Part shown: one piece after another, positions 36,240 to 47,152 of the stretch
Position numbering within the stretch: position 1 is the first letter of the stretch
Layout: every line of letters starts with the position of its first letter
From: Chromera velia
Lineage: Eukaryota; Sar; Chromeraceae
Length of the DNA: 49,834 nt
Direction of reading: 5' to 3'
Assembly (NCBI GenBank): GCA_018398765.1
Contig: JAHBMJ010000354.1
Coordinates: 1-49,834, forward strand
Position numbers and translations under genes: made by a program
The notes under the pieces: generated by a model
Seen by the model: only the letters and a program-made list of their open reading frames with translations
Told to the model about the DNA's origin: nothing
Database searches by the model: none

Positions 36240-39200
36240 GGTGTGTCACATGGCTTGCTCTCTCTCTCTCTCTTCTCTCTCGTCTGCATGAATGACTTTC
36301 TTCCTCCTCTCTTTCTCTTTCTCTTTCTGCCGCTCTGCTTCATTCCCAGTTTGTTCTCTGTCCTTTTCTTTCTTTCTTTCTTTCTGTCTTTCTTTCTTTC
36401 TTTCTTTCGCTCGTTCTTTTATTTCTTCCGTTCCTACTTTTCTGAATCTTTCTTTCGTTTTCGCTTCTTTTTTTGTATCATCATCTGATCTCATCCATCC
36501 ATCTCCCCATGGGGGCATTTTCTCTCCCTCCTTAATTAATTCTCCTTCCTTTTGTCCGTCCGTCCGTGCAGATCCCCTCGGCCGTCTCGACAGGGCAGCA
36601 CGCAGAGGGCGTCGGAAGAGGGGCAGCGAGAGGGGGCGCGCATCCCCCCCNNNNNNNNNNNNNNNNNNNNNCCCCCCACATGTTTGCCCAAGGAGACCTG
36701 GGGGAAATCCTGTCACACCAGCAGGGCCACCCCCCTCCTCCGATGGGCCAGCAGACGCAGCACTGGCATGGGCATAGGCATGGGGGGGAGACTCAGCCTG
36801 AGGGGCAGGATCATCATCTCCCTCTGCCCAGCGCCCCCCTCCCCCCCCCTCATCATTTTATGATGCGATCCCAGATGCACAACTATCCACCATTCTCTTC
36901 CGGTATGATTGCAGCTGCAGCACATCAACGACCGGTTTCTGCCTCTGCATTTTCTCCCAGTGCCCCTCAGTTTGATCACACTGTGCTTGGTCTCCATCTT
37001 CCTCCTCCTGGGGGGAGGAATGGGGAGAGGGGGAGAAGGGAAATCAGCAGGCTGCATGGAGAAACCGGTGCACCTCGTGCAGAAGGCTCAGCAGCAGAAC
37101 TGACAGATCTCGACCGTTACTGGTTGTCTGTCCGCTTGCCATTCTTCCTCCCCCCCGAGCTGCCTTCCCCTCTGATCTCCTCGGGGCTCTCTGCCCTCGA
37201 AAAGAAATGCAATCAGCATCGACTGCAGGAGGACCACCAGGGCCACTCGAATCTGTCGAGAGGGAAGGACAAAGTCAAAGGGCAGCCGGGGGAGAAGGAA
37301 GGAGGGGCAGAGGTTGCAGGCCAAAACGGCAGCAGGGAGAGAACGGCGACAGGAGGTGCGGGGGGGACTCAGGACCGGCCCGCCTCCATTTCCCCTCACC
37401 CGTCTCCCACCGCTCCGGTAACGGGTGCAGCAGCAGCAGGAGCTAGGCCGGAGGACATAGATCTCTCAGTCTCGGTCAGGGACGTCCACTGTCCCTTCAC
37501 TTCCTCCTCCTCGGGAAGTGCATCTTTTAGCTCGGCAGCAGCAGCAGCAGTTGTTCCAGTCCCCCTTCCCTCCATGAGGCAGAATCTGACTAAGGGAAAA
37601 GAAACCCGAGATGGAGACACCAGCAGAGCACCAGAGGAGGCCTCTGCATGTCAATCTCTGCTGAAGGGGGGGACGACCGCAAAGCGGAAGTCACCAAGCC
37701 CTGGTCCAGCAGTCGCGGTGGCAGACGGAGAGAAGAAGAACAAAGCCAAAGCAGCAGCAAAAGAAGTGGAGCTGGGGGAGTCAGACAGGAGGTCGAAGGG
37801 CAGGACTCTTTCTCTATCGGACTCGGATACTTTCCAGGCCTTCATACCACCAGCACACTCCCCCCCTCCTGCGACGCCGCCTAACAACACCCCCACGATT
37901 CAGCAGACCTTTGACGCCGCTGCCCCCGCGGGGAGAGAGAGAGGGAGTTGCCCCCCCGTGACCCCTGCGAAGGACGAGGCGGAGGGCGAGATTGCCTTGA
38001 AGCACAGAGAGGAGGTAGAAAGAGAGAAAGGAAGAGGGAAGAAAAAAGCGCGCAGAGGCAATGGTACAGATGAGCGGCGAAGGGCTTCAAGAAAGGAGAA
38101 GAGCCAGCAGAAGAAGAAGAACCTGAATCTGGGAGAAGAGAGAGAAATTGCTGCATGGGGGGAGAGGAGATCGAAAGGGAAAGAGAGAGTGACCACAACG
38201 CTCCGACCGAACCGATCTTCCATGCTCTTCAGCGACACCCCACCGTCTCCTCTCCTCCGTATCTCTGCCGCAGGTGCAGATGAACGAGGGCCCCCCCCTG
38301 TATCGGCAAGAGGAGGGCCTGAGCAGATATCTCAAGAAGTCTCAGGAGATCTCAGTTGGGGAAGAAAAGAAAAAGAGGACGAGGGGAATGTTCAGAAAAA
38401 CGAGAGCGCGAGCAAAAGAAAAAGAAAGGAGAAGAGTCTTCACAAACAGTCAGCAAGACAGCACGCGCTTTTTGACTACCCTGTGCTATCGCGTGCAGCC
38501 TTCAATGCAGCATCTCTTTTGGTCTCCACGACCCCCCAGCTGCATGACCGATGCAGCAGGCAGCAGGGGAGATCCTCCCGCCCCTTTCCCTCGCCTCCTT
38601 CTCGTCTTTCTCCCATGCCGCCGCCGTCTCCCATGTCCCCCTTTTTGCCCCCTTCCTCTTACGGACGCCCCTCCCCCTCCTCAGGTGTCGGGGGTGTGGG
38701 TAGAGACAGAGACAGAGAAGAGTTCGTGCATGGGGTTGTGGAGGGACAAGAACAGGAGGGCAGCACTGAGGAGCAGGTTGAGTTTGTCTGGCCTCACCCG
38801 TCTGTCTCGGGTCTCTTGTCATCTCCAGTCGTCTCCCTTCTTGGACTTGAACAGAGACGACAGCAGAGACAGAGACAGCAGTGTGAAACACAGACTGGGG
38901 AGACAGGATTCGAGGACACGGGTGGGGCTGCGGACCGATCGCCTTCCTCCTCTCCCTCTGAGCCTTCTTCCTCCTCTGGCACTTCCTCTTCCTCCTCGTC
39001 TTCCTCCTCAGAGTCGGAGGAGGAGGAGGAAGGTTCAGGTGATCGTCGTATCGGCCCCTTCTCTCTTTCTCGGGAGGAACCTGGAGGGCGGGGAAGAAAA
39101 GAGACGACGGGAATAGAAAAGAACGGTGAGAAGGAAGAGGGCCGACCAACGCGTGAGCCTCCTCACGCAGCGCTGCAAAAGGAAGAAACGGAAGCCACTG

Positions 39201-42007
39201 GAAGGGCTGATGGCTGCATGGGAGAAACGGGGCCTGTCGCTATCATGCAGTCCTCCTCCTCGTGTCTACCTGCTCCTCCTTCCCCTTCCTCGGGGGTCTC
39301 TCCTCCTCCTCCTCCTCCTCCCAACAAAAACGTGGGACACCGCCATCGAAGTGCGGCTCTATCCCCCAAGGTAAGTCGGTCCTATTCAAATTTGAGCGTG
39401 TTCTGTCTCTCTCTCTCTGCTTCTTTCTTTCTCTCTCCCCCCTTCTTTCCTTCTCTTTCTTTGTCTGGTGTTGGGTCTCTTCCACTGGTGACTGTTGACG
39501 ATGGATGCAAGTGTGTGTACGTCATTAATGTCCTGCTTTCTCACTTCCTTCCTTCCCTCCCTCTCATACCTCAAAGGAAACTCTCTCTCTCTCTCTCTCT
39601 CTTCGTTGCGACCTCTCTCTCCTTGCGTCTCCTCCCCGTCCCTGTCGTCGTCAGGGGTTGCGAGGACATCCATCCATCAGTGCGCAGGTGTACGATCGAG
39701 CTTCTTTCTTTGAGTTCATGCATGCCCTCAGTCTCCTTTGTCGTTCTAGAGAGAGAAAGAGACTCTCTCCCAAGTGATTGGTGCATGGTAGCGTGTGTGG
39801 AAGTGTTTTCGTTTGTTCGTTCGTTATTTCTTTCTTTCTTTTATTATTCTTTTTTTTGGTATCTGTCTTCTTCTTCTCTTCGCACAAGCGGGAGGCACCG
39901 CGTGTGACTGACTAACTGCATTGATGGATGAATGGCTGAACAAAGGGCGATCAGTATCTGAGTGGGTGTTGGCATGAATGAATGAATGAATGAATAAATG
40001 AATGAATGAATGAACGCAGGCCCTGGAGAGCCGTCCATTCTCCCTGACAGACCTCTGGTGTGCTTTCCGTGTGCCCTCGGTTTTTGGTGTACCCTTTGAG
40101 TTTGTCGATTCGTTGGGCACCCGACAGGAGATCACGCTGGTGCCTTTTCTCTCAGCTATGCGATTGATCGATAGACGGTCGCAGAAAGTAGTGTTCGAAT
40201 TTGTGGACTCCGTCGCTCCTCATATGAGGCGTCCACTGTTCATGCAGGTAGGTCTGTCCATACATGGGTTTGTGGGTTGGTCGGCCGGCTTGCGTAGGCT
40301 TTGCTTGGATAGTTGCTCGCTTATGTTTGAGCGAATTAACCCGTGAAAATAAATGAAAGTTCGAATGGTCTTCGTACTGTGTTCGAATGGTCTTCGTGTA
40401 GCGAGTCTCGATAGATAGCGAGTGCATTTAAGGGCGTTTCTTTCAATCGCCACGTAAGGCCGCTACGTTGGTGTGGTTGTGTATCGTCCCTTGCCAGTGC
40501 CTCTCTATCGTAATGTGCGTTTGGTATGAGATGGTGTGCGTGGGTTGGGTTGCCAGCTTTCTCTCTCTCTCTCACACACACACACCCTTATAGACAGAAA
40601 GAGACAGAACCCCGGATAGTGTCTCTCTTCTCGGTGGTGTGACTCTTTGTTGGCTGATTCCTTCCCCGAACTTGCTTGCTGACCTCACTGTAACGTGCTG
40701 CTCTCTCTGATCGAAATCTACATCGTTTCTCTCTCGCGGTTTTGATTGTGCGGTTTTCTCGGGAGACGGAAAGCGTATGCATGTATGTCTCTGGTTGTTT
40801 TCTTGCAGAGAGAGTCACTGAATAGGTTCAAGCAAGTATAAATGCCGCCAATACCGTAGACCATCAGAACGGGCTTTGCTTGGCTTGGCTGTTGGTTGGT
40901 TTCTCGTTTCTCGAATATCTTTTCCTCTGTTTGTTTGTTTGTTTGCAGATTTGCTCGATGGCTTCCGAGTTGTCGCAGCTCTGTCGGCAGAGAAAGTTCG
41001 GGACCTACGAAGACGACAAGGAAACAAAAGTCAGCAGAAACGGAACAGAGGTGCAAAAGAGTCAGAGGCAGACGGAGGCGAAGGGAATGAGTCCAGAAGA
41101 AGAGAAGGAGGGAGCGGTCAACGGGCAGGTGGATGAGGAGAGGAAGAAAACGGGTGAGGAGAAGGGCAAGGAGATGGGGGGCTGTGAGGCAGCAGATAAA
41201 GAAGTAACTCTGACGCTGCCGCCTGGTGGTGGAGTGGCCAAGACTAAAGGGAAAAAGGCAGCCGAATTTGAAGAACAGCCTGAGGTAAAGAAAAAAGAGG
41301 ATGAGGCAGCCAAGACGGTTCACAAGAATGGGGGCACTCTCTTGACGGAGGATTCTCCTTCCGAGAAGGGGCCTAAGGGAAAGAACCTAACGAACCATCC
41401 TCCTTCTGCTCCTCCGGCCGCTGTGACTGTTTCAACGGTGAACCCGAGGGGGGAAAAGACTGCCGACATCCCCACCGGAGGATCCCCACAGGCGCAAACT
41501 GAGGCAGTCTCTCTGACGCGACCTCAACGGAAGGATGACGAAGCCGGGGGGGGCGAGGGCGAGGAAGAGTCGGGGGGATACGCGCGCAACGGGGGACACT
41601 CTGAATGTTCTCCTTCGTCGATTCCCCCCAACTCGCCTCTTTGCATGTGGTCACAGGATCTCGCACCATCGTCTTGGTCAGCGACTGCATGTCTGGCCCC
41701 ATGGTACTTTTTTTTCCTTCGTCTGCATGGTCTTTTTGTCAGTCAGTGCCTCCCTCTCACCTGCATTAGTCATCGCCCTGGATTTCTCCCTCCCACTCTT
41801 TTTCTTTCTTTCTTTCTTTTTTGCTTGGAAGTGCTCGCCATGCGAAAAACCTACCTGCACGCCCACTGTGCCCATGCATTCCCCACTGAGTCCCTCCCTC
41901 TTTCCATCCATGGACCGACCTGCGTCTATCTTCGTTCTTTGGCGCCCAGCCTCGCTTCAACGAAATGTGACTCTTCACTCTCTGTCCATCTATCTACTGA
42001 AAATTAA

Positions 42008-42038
<31 letters not shown>

Positions 42039-43535
42039 GATACAGGTTGTCTGTGCTGTGGGCGCCGGTTCAGCGGGAGTTCCCCCCCTGTGGTACGGGG
42101 AAACCTCTCTCGTTCGGCGGCCTTTCTGTGGAGGCAGCAGCCCGACGTCTCGTCTCTTCCTCTGCTTCTTCCTCTTCCTCTGCGTCGCCCTCTCTCTCCC
42201 TTGCCCCTTCCTTCGCAGCAGCAGCAGCAGCAGCTGTGAAGAGAGAAGAGGGAGCAAAATCGATGGCAGTCCTCGCAGAGGAAGAAGGGAAGAAAAGAGA
42301 ACCCGTCGAGACTGTTACGGGGGGAGGTGAGCGACAGGAAAAGAGAGGGACAGAGGGAAATCAAAAAGGGGACGGGGACAAACTTTCAGCAACAGCAGAA
42401 GCTGGAGAAGAAGCGAAAGTGTTACCGTCTGCTCAGCAGCCTGCAGGGGGAGGACTGGTTGAGCAGGAGAAGGATAAGCCTCTTTGTCTCCGTCCGCCTG
42501 GGTCAGACAGAGAAGGCAAAGCAAAAGAAGAGGGGGGAAGCCGCACATCAGCAGATCATCACGCTCCTGCAGGCTCACCTCTGAAGGCGGGGCATGTAAA
42601 TAACAAACATAGAAGGTCGGTTTCTCCATTCAGCAGGAAAGGAAAGCTCGAAAGGGTGAAGGAAAAGGAAAGGCAGTTGGCATGGGTGACAGCCAAGGAG
42701 GTCAGCCAACGCGTTGCGGCTGGAGAAACAGATCCCTTTCCTGATAGAGGAGGAGGCTCATCCAGCTCTGCCTCTGCACGGGGGGGAGGATGGAGAGGAG
42801 ACGGCGGCCGAGAGCGTCAAGATAGGGGGGCAGTGGACATGCATGGGGTCATGCGGGGGGGGCATCTCCCCGTCCCCTCCCACCCTGGAAGCGCGGGCGT
42901 CCCCTTCCGTCCTCGTCCCGCTGCCTCGTTCCTCGTACACTACTCTTTCGAAGCCGTTGTGCCTGCCGACGGGTGCGCTCCTGAACTGGCCAGACTCGGG
43001 GTGGTCCCCTACAAGGCGGATGCTGACGTTTTCTCCTTCGGTCAGTCAGTCAGGCAGGCATGATGCAGTTGGTGACTCCCCTTTCTTTTTTGTAGTTGAG
43101 TCGTGTGGTAAGTCAATGAGGATGGGAGGGAGGTGCTTTCTTTCCGTTGGCTTGGCGTCTCTCTAGCTCCCTCCCTCCGCGCGTCTTGTCTGTTCGTCCA
43201 TCTCTGTCTGTCTGAAGAGTGTCGTTGTGTATGTGACAAGAAGGAAAGAGCGAAAAGGGAAGCAAGATCTGGTCTGTCTGTCTGAAGAAAAACGGACAGC
43301 GGGCCTCTCACGTCCGCATTCTTTCACATGCAAAGAGCGAGAAAGGAAGGAAGGAACGAAGTGGTCTGTCTGTCTGGAAGGGAAGAAAAAAGAAGATGAG
43401 GAAGATACACACTCTCTCTCTCTGTCTGTCTCTCTTTGTCTCTCTCTCTCTTTCTCTGTCTCTCTGTTTCTCTCTCTCTCTCTTTCTCTGTCTCTCTATT
43501 TCTCTCTCTCTCGCTCTCTCTCTCTCTTTCTCTGC

Positions 43536-43593
<58 letters not shown>

Positions 43594-44105
43594 CTCTGTT
43601 TCTCTCTCTCTCTCTCTTTCTCTGTCTCTGTTTCTCTCTCTTTCTCTCTCTCTCTGTCTCTCTCTCTCTCTCTCTGCGTGCGTGTGTGTGTGTGTGCGTG
43701 CGTGCATGGGTGCGTGCAGATGGGAAAGGCGATCCGCACAGATCATCTCTAGTGACCGCAGAGCTAGCGGTGAGTCGCTGCAGGGCCGGAATCTGAAATT
43801 CTTGTTTTCTTTCTTGCTTTTGTTTTGTATTGATGGATTACTCGATTCTCTTCTCTCTTTTTTTCCTTGTGTTCTTTGTTCGTTTTTTCTTTCCTCCATA
43901 CACCTCTTTAAATTCCCCCCCCCCTGCCTCTCTTTGTTAATCATCATTTCCCTCTCTCCCTCTCTCTCTCTCCCCCATGCCTCCATCTCTGGTTTTCTTA
44001 TACCTTCCCTGTCCGTGCATCCGTGTGCTTCTACGTGACTGACTTAGCTTCTTGCTTTCTTTCTTTCTTCCTTTCTTTCTTCCTTCCTTTCTTTCTTTCT
44101 TTCTC

Positions 44106-44136
<31 letters not shown>

Positions 44137-44145
44137 CTCTTTCTC

Positions 44146-44176
<31 letters not shown>

Positions 44177-44177
44177 C

Positions 44178-44209
<32 letters not shown>

Positions 44210-44331
44210 TTTGTGTGCCTGGACTTATTGACTGGACTTATTTCTGTGTGCAGAGACGGTTGTCGGACTGGATGGAGATGCAAAACTTCCACCACCACGA
44301 CTTTGAGTTCTTCAGGTGCCGTCTGCCCTGA
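16426..44331 (+). CDS. Giant low-complexity protein with C-terminal DUF789 domain (17 exons)
   Basis: Exons: 16426-16809, 17459-17841, 17994-18459, 18916-22183, 22434-22862, 23343-25483, 26063-28136, 28543-29169, 29575-36206, 36572-39370, 40020-40247, 40809-40835, 40949-41676, 42046-43040, 43096-43107, 43720-43769, 44254-44331. The sum is 21,321 bases, about 7,106 residues, and all 16 junctions agree in phase. Residues 1-6400 are mostly disordered, with Ser, Gly, Gln, Glu and Lys runs; one ordered island is IHGGLCQVNRRLRTFLCDGR at about 412. The C-terminus matches plant-type DUF789 (Pfam PF05623) in order: FSLTDLWCAF, VPFLSAMRLIDRR, VVFEFVDSVAPHMRRPLF, DLAPSSWLSVLWAPV, ASFLVHYSFEAVVP, LGVVPYKADADVF and LSDWMEMQNFHHHDFEFF. 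The role of DUF789 is unknown. Exon 1 and its ATG are the least certain; exon 13 ends at 41676 because this restores the DUF789 match. The model could be two genes, but no in-frame break demands it. A 21-base N gap sits in exon 10. Confidence 0.7.
17004..17239. repeat. 52-bp tandem array in intron 1 of the giant gene
   Basis: GTGACACTACAAAGG recurs at 17004, 17056, 17108, 17160 and 17212, an exact 52-base period with four full units and a final partial one of 28 bases. Each unit is a 28-base host segment followed by a 24-base segment ending in TCTGTATGAAAGTAAATGC. The same 19-mer ends each unit of the 103-bp array at 3816-4359. The first copy differs from the rest by one base (aatgtt versus aatatt). 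Confidence 0.95.
25537..25570. repeat. TTTC repeat in intron 6 of the giant gene
   Basis: A run of TTTC units lies just after the in-frame stop that would end exon 6 if it were not spliced at 25484. It is followed by CCCTCT-rich and CT-rich tracts to about 25757. The whole intron is pyrimidine-rich. Confidence 0.8.
28337..28369. repeat. CT repeat in intron 7 of the giant gene
   Basis: A pure CT run of about 16 units lies in the intron between 28136 and 28543. A TG run occurs just before the acceptor at about 28513-28531. Confidence 0.85.
36207..36571. repeat. Intron 9 filled with GT, CT and TTTC microsatellites
   Basis: The intron starts directly as a GT repeat, so the donor is the first unit of the microsatellite. 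It then runs through CT-rich and TTTC blocks (about 36366-36412) to the gtgcag acceptor. Without splicing the frame would reach a stop at about 36486. Confidence 0.75.
36651..36671. other. Assembly gap (21 N) inside exon 10
   Basis: Twenty-one N bases interrupt a run of C residues. The flanking frame stays open if the true length is a multiple of three. The true residue content, probably a Pro-rich run, is unknown. Confidence 0.99.
42008..42040. repeat. TG repeat before exon 14
   Basis: A TG run of about 15 units lies just upstream of the tacag acceptor at 42045 in the giant gene. Confidence 0.9.
43413..43680. repeat. Long pyrimidine (CT) tract in intron 15
   Basis: About 270 bases consist almost wholly of CT, TTTCTC and CTGT units on the plus strand, upstream of the gtgcag acceptor of exon 16. 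On the minus strand it gives spurious Arg/Glu-rich open frames. Such a purine/pyrimidine mirror tract could adopt triplex (H-DNA) structure. Confidence 0.95.
44054..44212. repeat. TTTC tetranucleotide repeat in the last intron of the giant gene
   Basis: About 160 bases of TTTC units with occasional TC and CC variants occur about 40 bases upstream of the last exon (44254-44331). Confidence 0.95.
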
Positions 44332-45159
44332 TCGATTGATTGATCGGTCGTTGCCCTACCCGTCATGCATCCGCACATGGACGAGAGTTCATTGCTCTCT
44401 AACCGAAAGAGAGAGAGATGAGAGAGAGCGAGGAGGGCACAAGCATAGGTCATTCCAAGAGGTCATTCGCCGTCGCACCCTGCTCATCGCCCTCATATGC
44501 CGTGATGCCAATCGTAAAGGCCTGACTAGATATAAATAACGCAATTCTAGTAACCAAGATGGTTGAAATTCAATTTTAGAAGTATATATTGACTGTTGTT
44601 CACGCAACAAGTGATTTAGCAAGTCAAATGCCTGATATTTCAGAAATTCAGATACTTTGTCATATGTGTATAAAACAGTTATTAAAACTGGTCTCGATGT
44701 GATATGTAAAGTTTTGAATTTAATGAGATAGACTCCTCTAATAGAGTTTACAATCTAATTTTTTAGTACTTCCACAAGCAAAAACGTGAAACGGTGAAAC
44801 CACTGAAACGTGCCACTGGCAGTGACTTTAAAGTTTTTGTCAATCGATTCTAACGTTTTTTTTTTACTCATTTTAAATAAAGAATCTCCTTAATAGCCAG
44901 AAATTAAATCAACACAAATATAAAAAAAAAATAAAAAAATTATGATATAGTATGATCTACAAAATGTTTTTACCAAAAAAATACTTTGATAATAGTAAGT
45001 CCCTAAATCTAGGATTTAACCCTCAATCATCATCATCAACTTGCTAGGGTAACTTGATAGTTTTACTAATAATCTAGCTATTAATTCTATTGTTTTAATG
45101 TTTGCTGAAGATGTTAAATCAGTATAAATCACAGACTCTATAACAGACTTTGGATAAAA
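44332..45159. other. AT-rich spacer between convergent genes
   Basis: The base composition drops abruptly from about 44520 to strongly AT-rich, with poly-A and poly-T runs near 44850-44945 and a short ATC repeat near 45027-45038. It separates the 3' ends of the giant gene and the ankyrin gene. I found no coding sequence. It resembles the AT-rich island at 7.9-8.5 kb and could hold old transposon remains. Confidence 0.45.
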
Positions 45160-46734
45160 TTAAGAAGTCAAAAGTCTTAATACTCTATCAGATTTCGACA
45201 ACTTTACTGCAAAGGCATGGGGAGTGTCGCCGTTGTCGTTCTGCGTCTGGAGATTAGCACTTTTATCGACCAGAAATTTCACAACTTCAGGGAGACCCGT
45301 TTTGACCACCCAATGGAGCGGCGTGTTCCCTTGAAAAGTCCGAACATTCAAATCAGCCCCATGGTCGAGAAGGATCTCTACGACCCTAATTATGGTCTCT
45401 TCGGTACCTGGCTGTTCAAAAAAGCGCTCGTCGGCAAGGTGAGGAATGCGACAAAGTGAGAGGGTCAGCGCAGTATGGCTATATGGGGCAGCGGTGCGTT
45501 TGTCGACCTCCGCACCGTTCTCAATCAAACACTTCACGAAATCAGGTTTCGCTCTTCTTGCACATTCGTGCAGAGGTGCGAATCCCGGTGACTCTTCAAC
45601 GACCGTGTCGATATCTACCCCCTGCAAGACAGCCAGAGACACCAACTCTGCCAACCCGTACCAGGCAAAAAAGTGGATGAGGGATCGCGGATTTTGGAGA
45701 GCTCGGTATCTGTTCCGAGCTCTGATTCTCAGTTCAGATGCAGCAGACGTTTTCTGCATGAGGTCCTTCAACGCCTCACTCACTGCAGAACGAACCTCTG
45801 CATCGCCATTCTGTGGATCATAAAACAGTCTGTTGTCCTCATCTTGCAGGCGGTGTAACCTTTCTTCCTCATCATTGCTATCAATGGGGGGATCTAACTG
45901 GCTCTCTGCGGCCTCACAAGCGACCTGAAGGGCCTTTCGACCTTTCGTGTCTACTGCATTAACATCTGCCCCCTCTGCCACCAAATACCTCACAATCTTC
46001 CACCGATGCTGACGACAGGCGGTGATCACCACAGTGTCACCAGGGAGACAACCCTGAGATTCACTATCGGCCCTCACTTCCAAGTCAGCCCCACTCTCCC
46101 TGATCATCTGAGCTGCATCTTCGTTATCTACAGCCACAGCTCTCATGAGTGCCGTCTGCCCATCAACGAGCCCGTCAACGTCTGCCCCCACCTTCAAGCA
46201 GAGACAGAGGTCGTCTCTCTTGCTTTCGCTGGGCTCAGCTACAAAATCAGACAGGCACTTTTGAAGTGTCTCAGCAGATACAGAACGAAGGAAACTGATC
46301 ACTTCGCCCACTCCAATTGCAAACAGGTGACCCACATCAATGCAGAAGTGTCCACTCACCACTGCATCTAGATTCTTTTTCGCTTTCTCTAAAAGTTCTT
46401 TTCCTTCCTCGTCCAAACAATCCAAAAGAAGCACATCCTCTGGGCGCACGCGAGAAAGGCCCGCAGGAGCTGCCTGACTCGCTTGCTTGGATTCTAAAAT
46501 ATTTTTCACGAGGGCCACTCGCGCGTGAAGGGAAGAGACCAGGGAAGCCTCCCACTCGTCGAGCCGGTGCAGGAACTCTGTGATGGGTGGGGGAGAGGCA
46601 GCCGTCTCCTCCATTGTGGAAGGCTTCTTCAACTCAGCAGCAGGAAGAGACGCAAACTCACCTGTTTGCGCCTGTTTGCATAAAAGGAAATGATGCACAA
46701 CCTCCTTCTCATAATACAGACCTCCAGAGAGCAT
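45160..46734 (-). CDS. Ankyrin-repeat protein (intronless)
   Basis: A single open frame of 524 residues. Residues 41-180 form a helical N-terminal region without a recognised domain (FLHRLDEWEASLVSSLHARV). Ankyrin repeats follow: about 190-222 (DGQTALMRAVAVDNEDAAQM), 231-262 (WKIVRYLVAEGADVNAVDTK), then after a charged insertion of about 90 residues, 384-415 (FAPLHECARRAKPDFVKCLI), 420-466 (VEILLDHGADLNVRTFQGNT) and 469-524 (TPLHWVVKTGLPEVVKFLVD). The repeats show the usual TPLH, A and GAD(V/L)N signatures, so this is a protein-interaction scaffold, with partner unknown. The longest frame starts at 46734. The ATG at 46614 (MEETAASPPP) is an attractive alternative, because a strong donor-like AACAG/GTGAGT lies between the two and may mark a 5' untranslated intron. 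The gene is divergent from the F-box-like gene. Confidence 0.8.
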   Translation of the reverse strand: MLSGGLYYEKEVVHHFLLCKQAQTGEFASLPAAELKKPSTMEETAASPPPITEFLHRLDEWEASLVSSLHARVALVKNILESKQASQAAPAGLSRVRPEDVLLLDCLDEEGKELLEKAKKNLDAVVSGHFCIDVGHLFAIGVGEVISFLRSVSAETLQKCLSDFVAEPSESKRDDLCLCLKVGADVDGLVDGQTALMRAVAVDNEDAAQMIRESGADLEVRADSESQGCLPGDTVVITACRQHRWKIVRYLVAEGADVNAVDTKGRKALQVACEAAESQLDPPIDSNDEEERLHRLQDEDNRLFYDPQNGDAEVRSAVSEALKDLMQKTSAASELRIRARNRYRALQNPRSLIHFFAWYGLAELVSLAVLQGVDIDTVVEESPGFAPLHECARRAKPDFVKCLIENGAEVDKRTAAPYSHTALTLSLCRIPHLADERFFEQPGTEETIIRVVEILLDHGADLNVRTFQGNTPLHWVVKTGLPEVVKFLVDKSANLQTQNDNGDTPHAFAVKLSKSDRVLRLLTS

Positions 46735-47152
46735 AAGTCATAGTCTGGCAAGTAGATGCAAGTAGAGACGTCCGAGCATGCATGTCGGAGGCTCTGCGAG
46801 CATGCCATGCATGCATCCGCGCGCGGGGCATATCCATGCATGGCATATCCGGCCGGGGCACATGCATGTGTGGGGGGCACAATGGGGCATATGCATGCCA
46901 CATGGGGGCACTTAAGACTTTTCCAGATTAATTTTTCAACCCGCCTCTGACAGATTCTTGTAGATTGAAAACTGAGTGTCGCCCGGCTATAGCATTTCTT
47001 CCCATGCACTTCCATTCAGTGTCCACTGTGGTGAGAAGAAGGAAGGCAGACTGCAGAGCTCTTCAGGCATTAGTAGTTCCCCGAACTTCGCTTTTCCTCC
47101 TTCTCTGTGTTTTTATCAAAGACCTCCGCAATTTTCTCTGAAACGCTCTGAA
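46735..47152. promoter_or_regulatory. Shared upstream region of a divergent gene pair
   Basis: The interval separates the starts of the ankyrin gene (minus) and the F-box-like gene (plus) and so probably serves both as promoter. It contains dense palindromic CATGCATG and GCATGC tracts (about 46778-46890). No TATA box or other defined element can be assigned. Confidence 0.35.

Noticed and set aside
43308-43986. Long minus-strand Arg/Glu-rich frames
   Set aside because: They are translations of the polypyrimidine tract in an intron.
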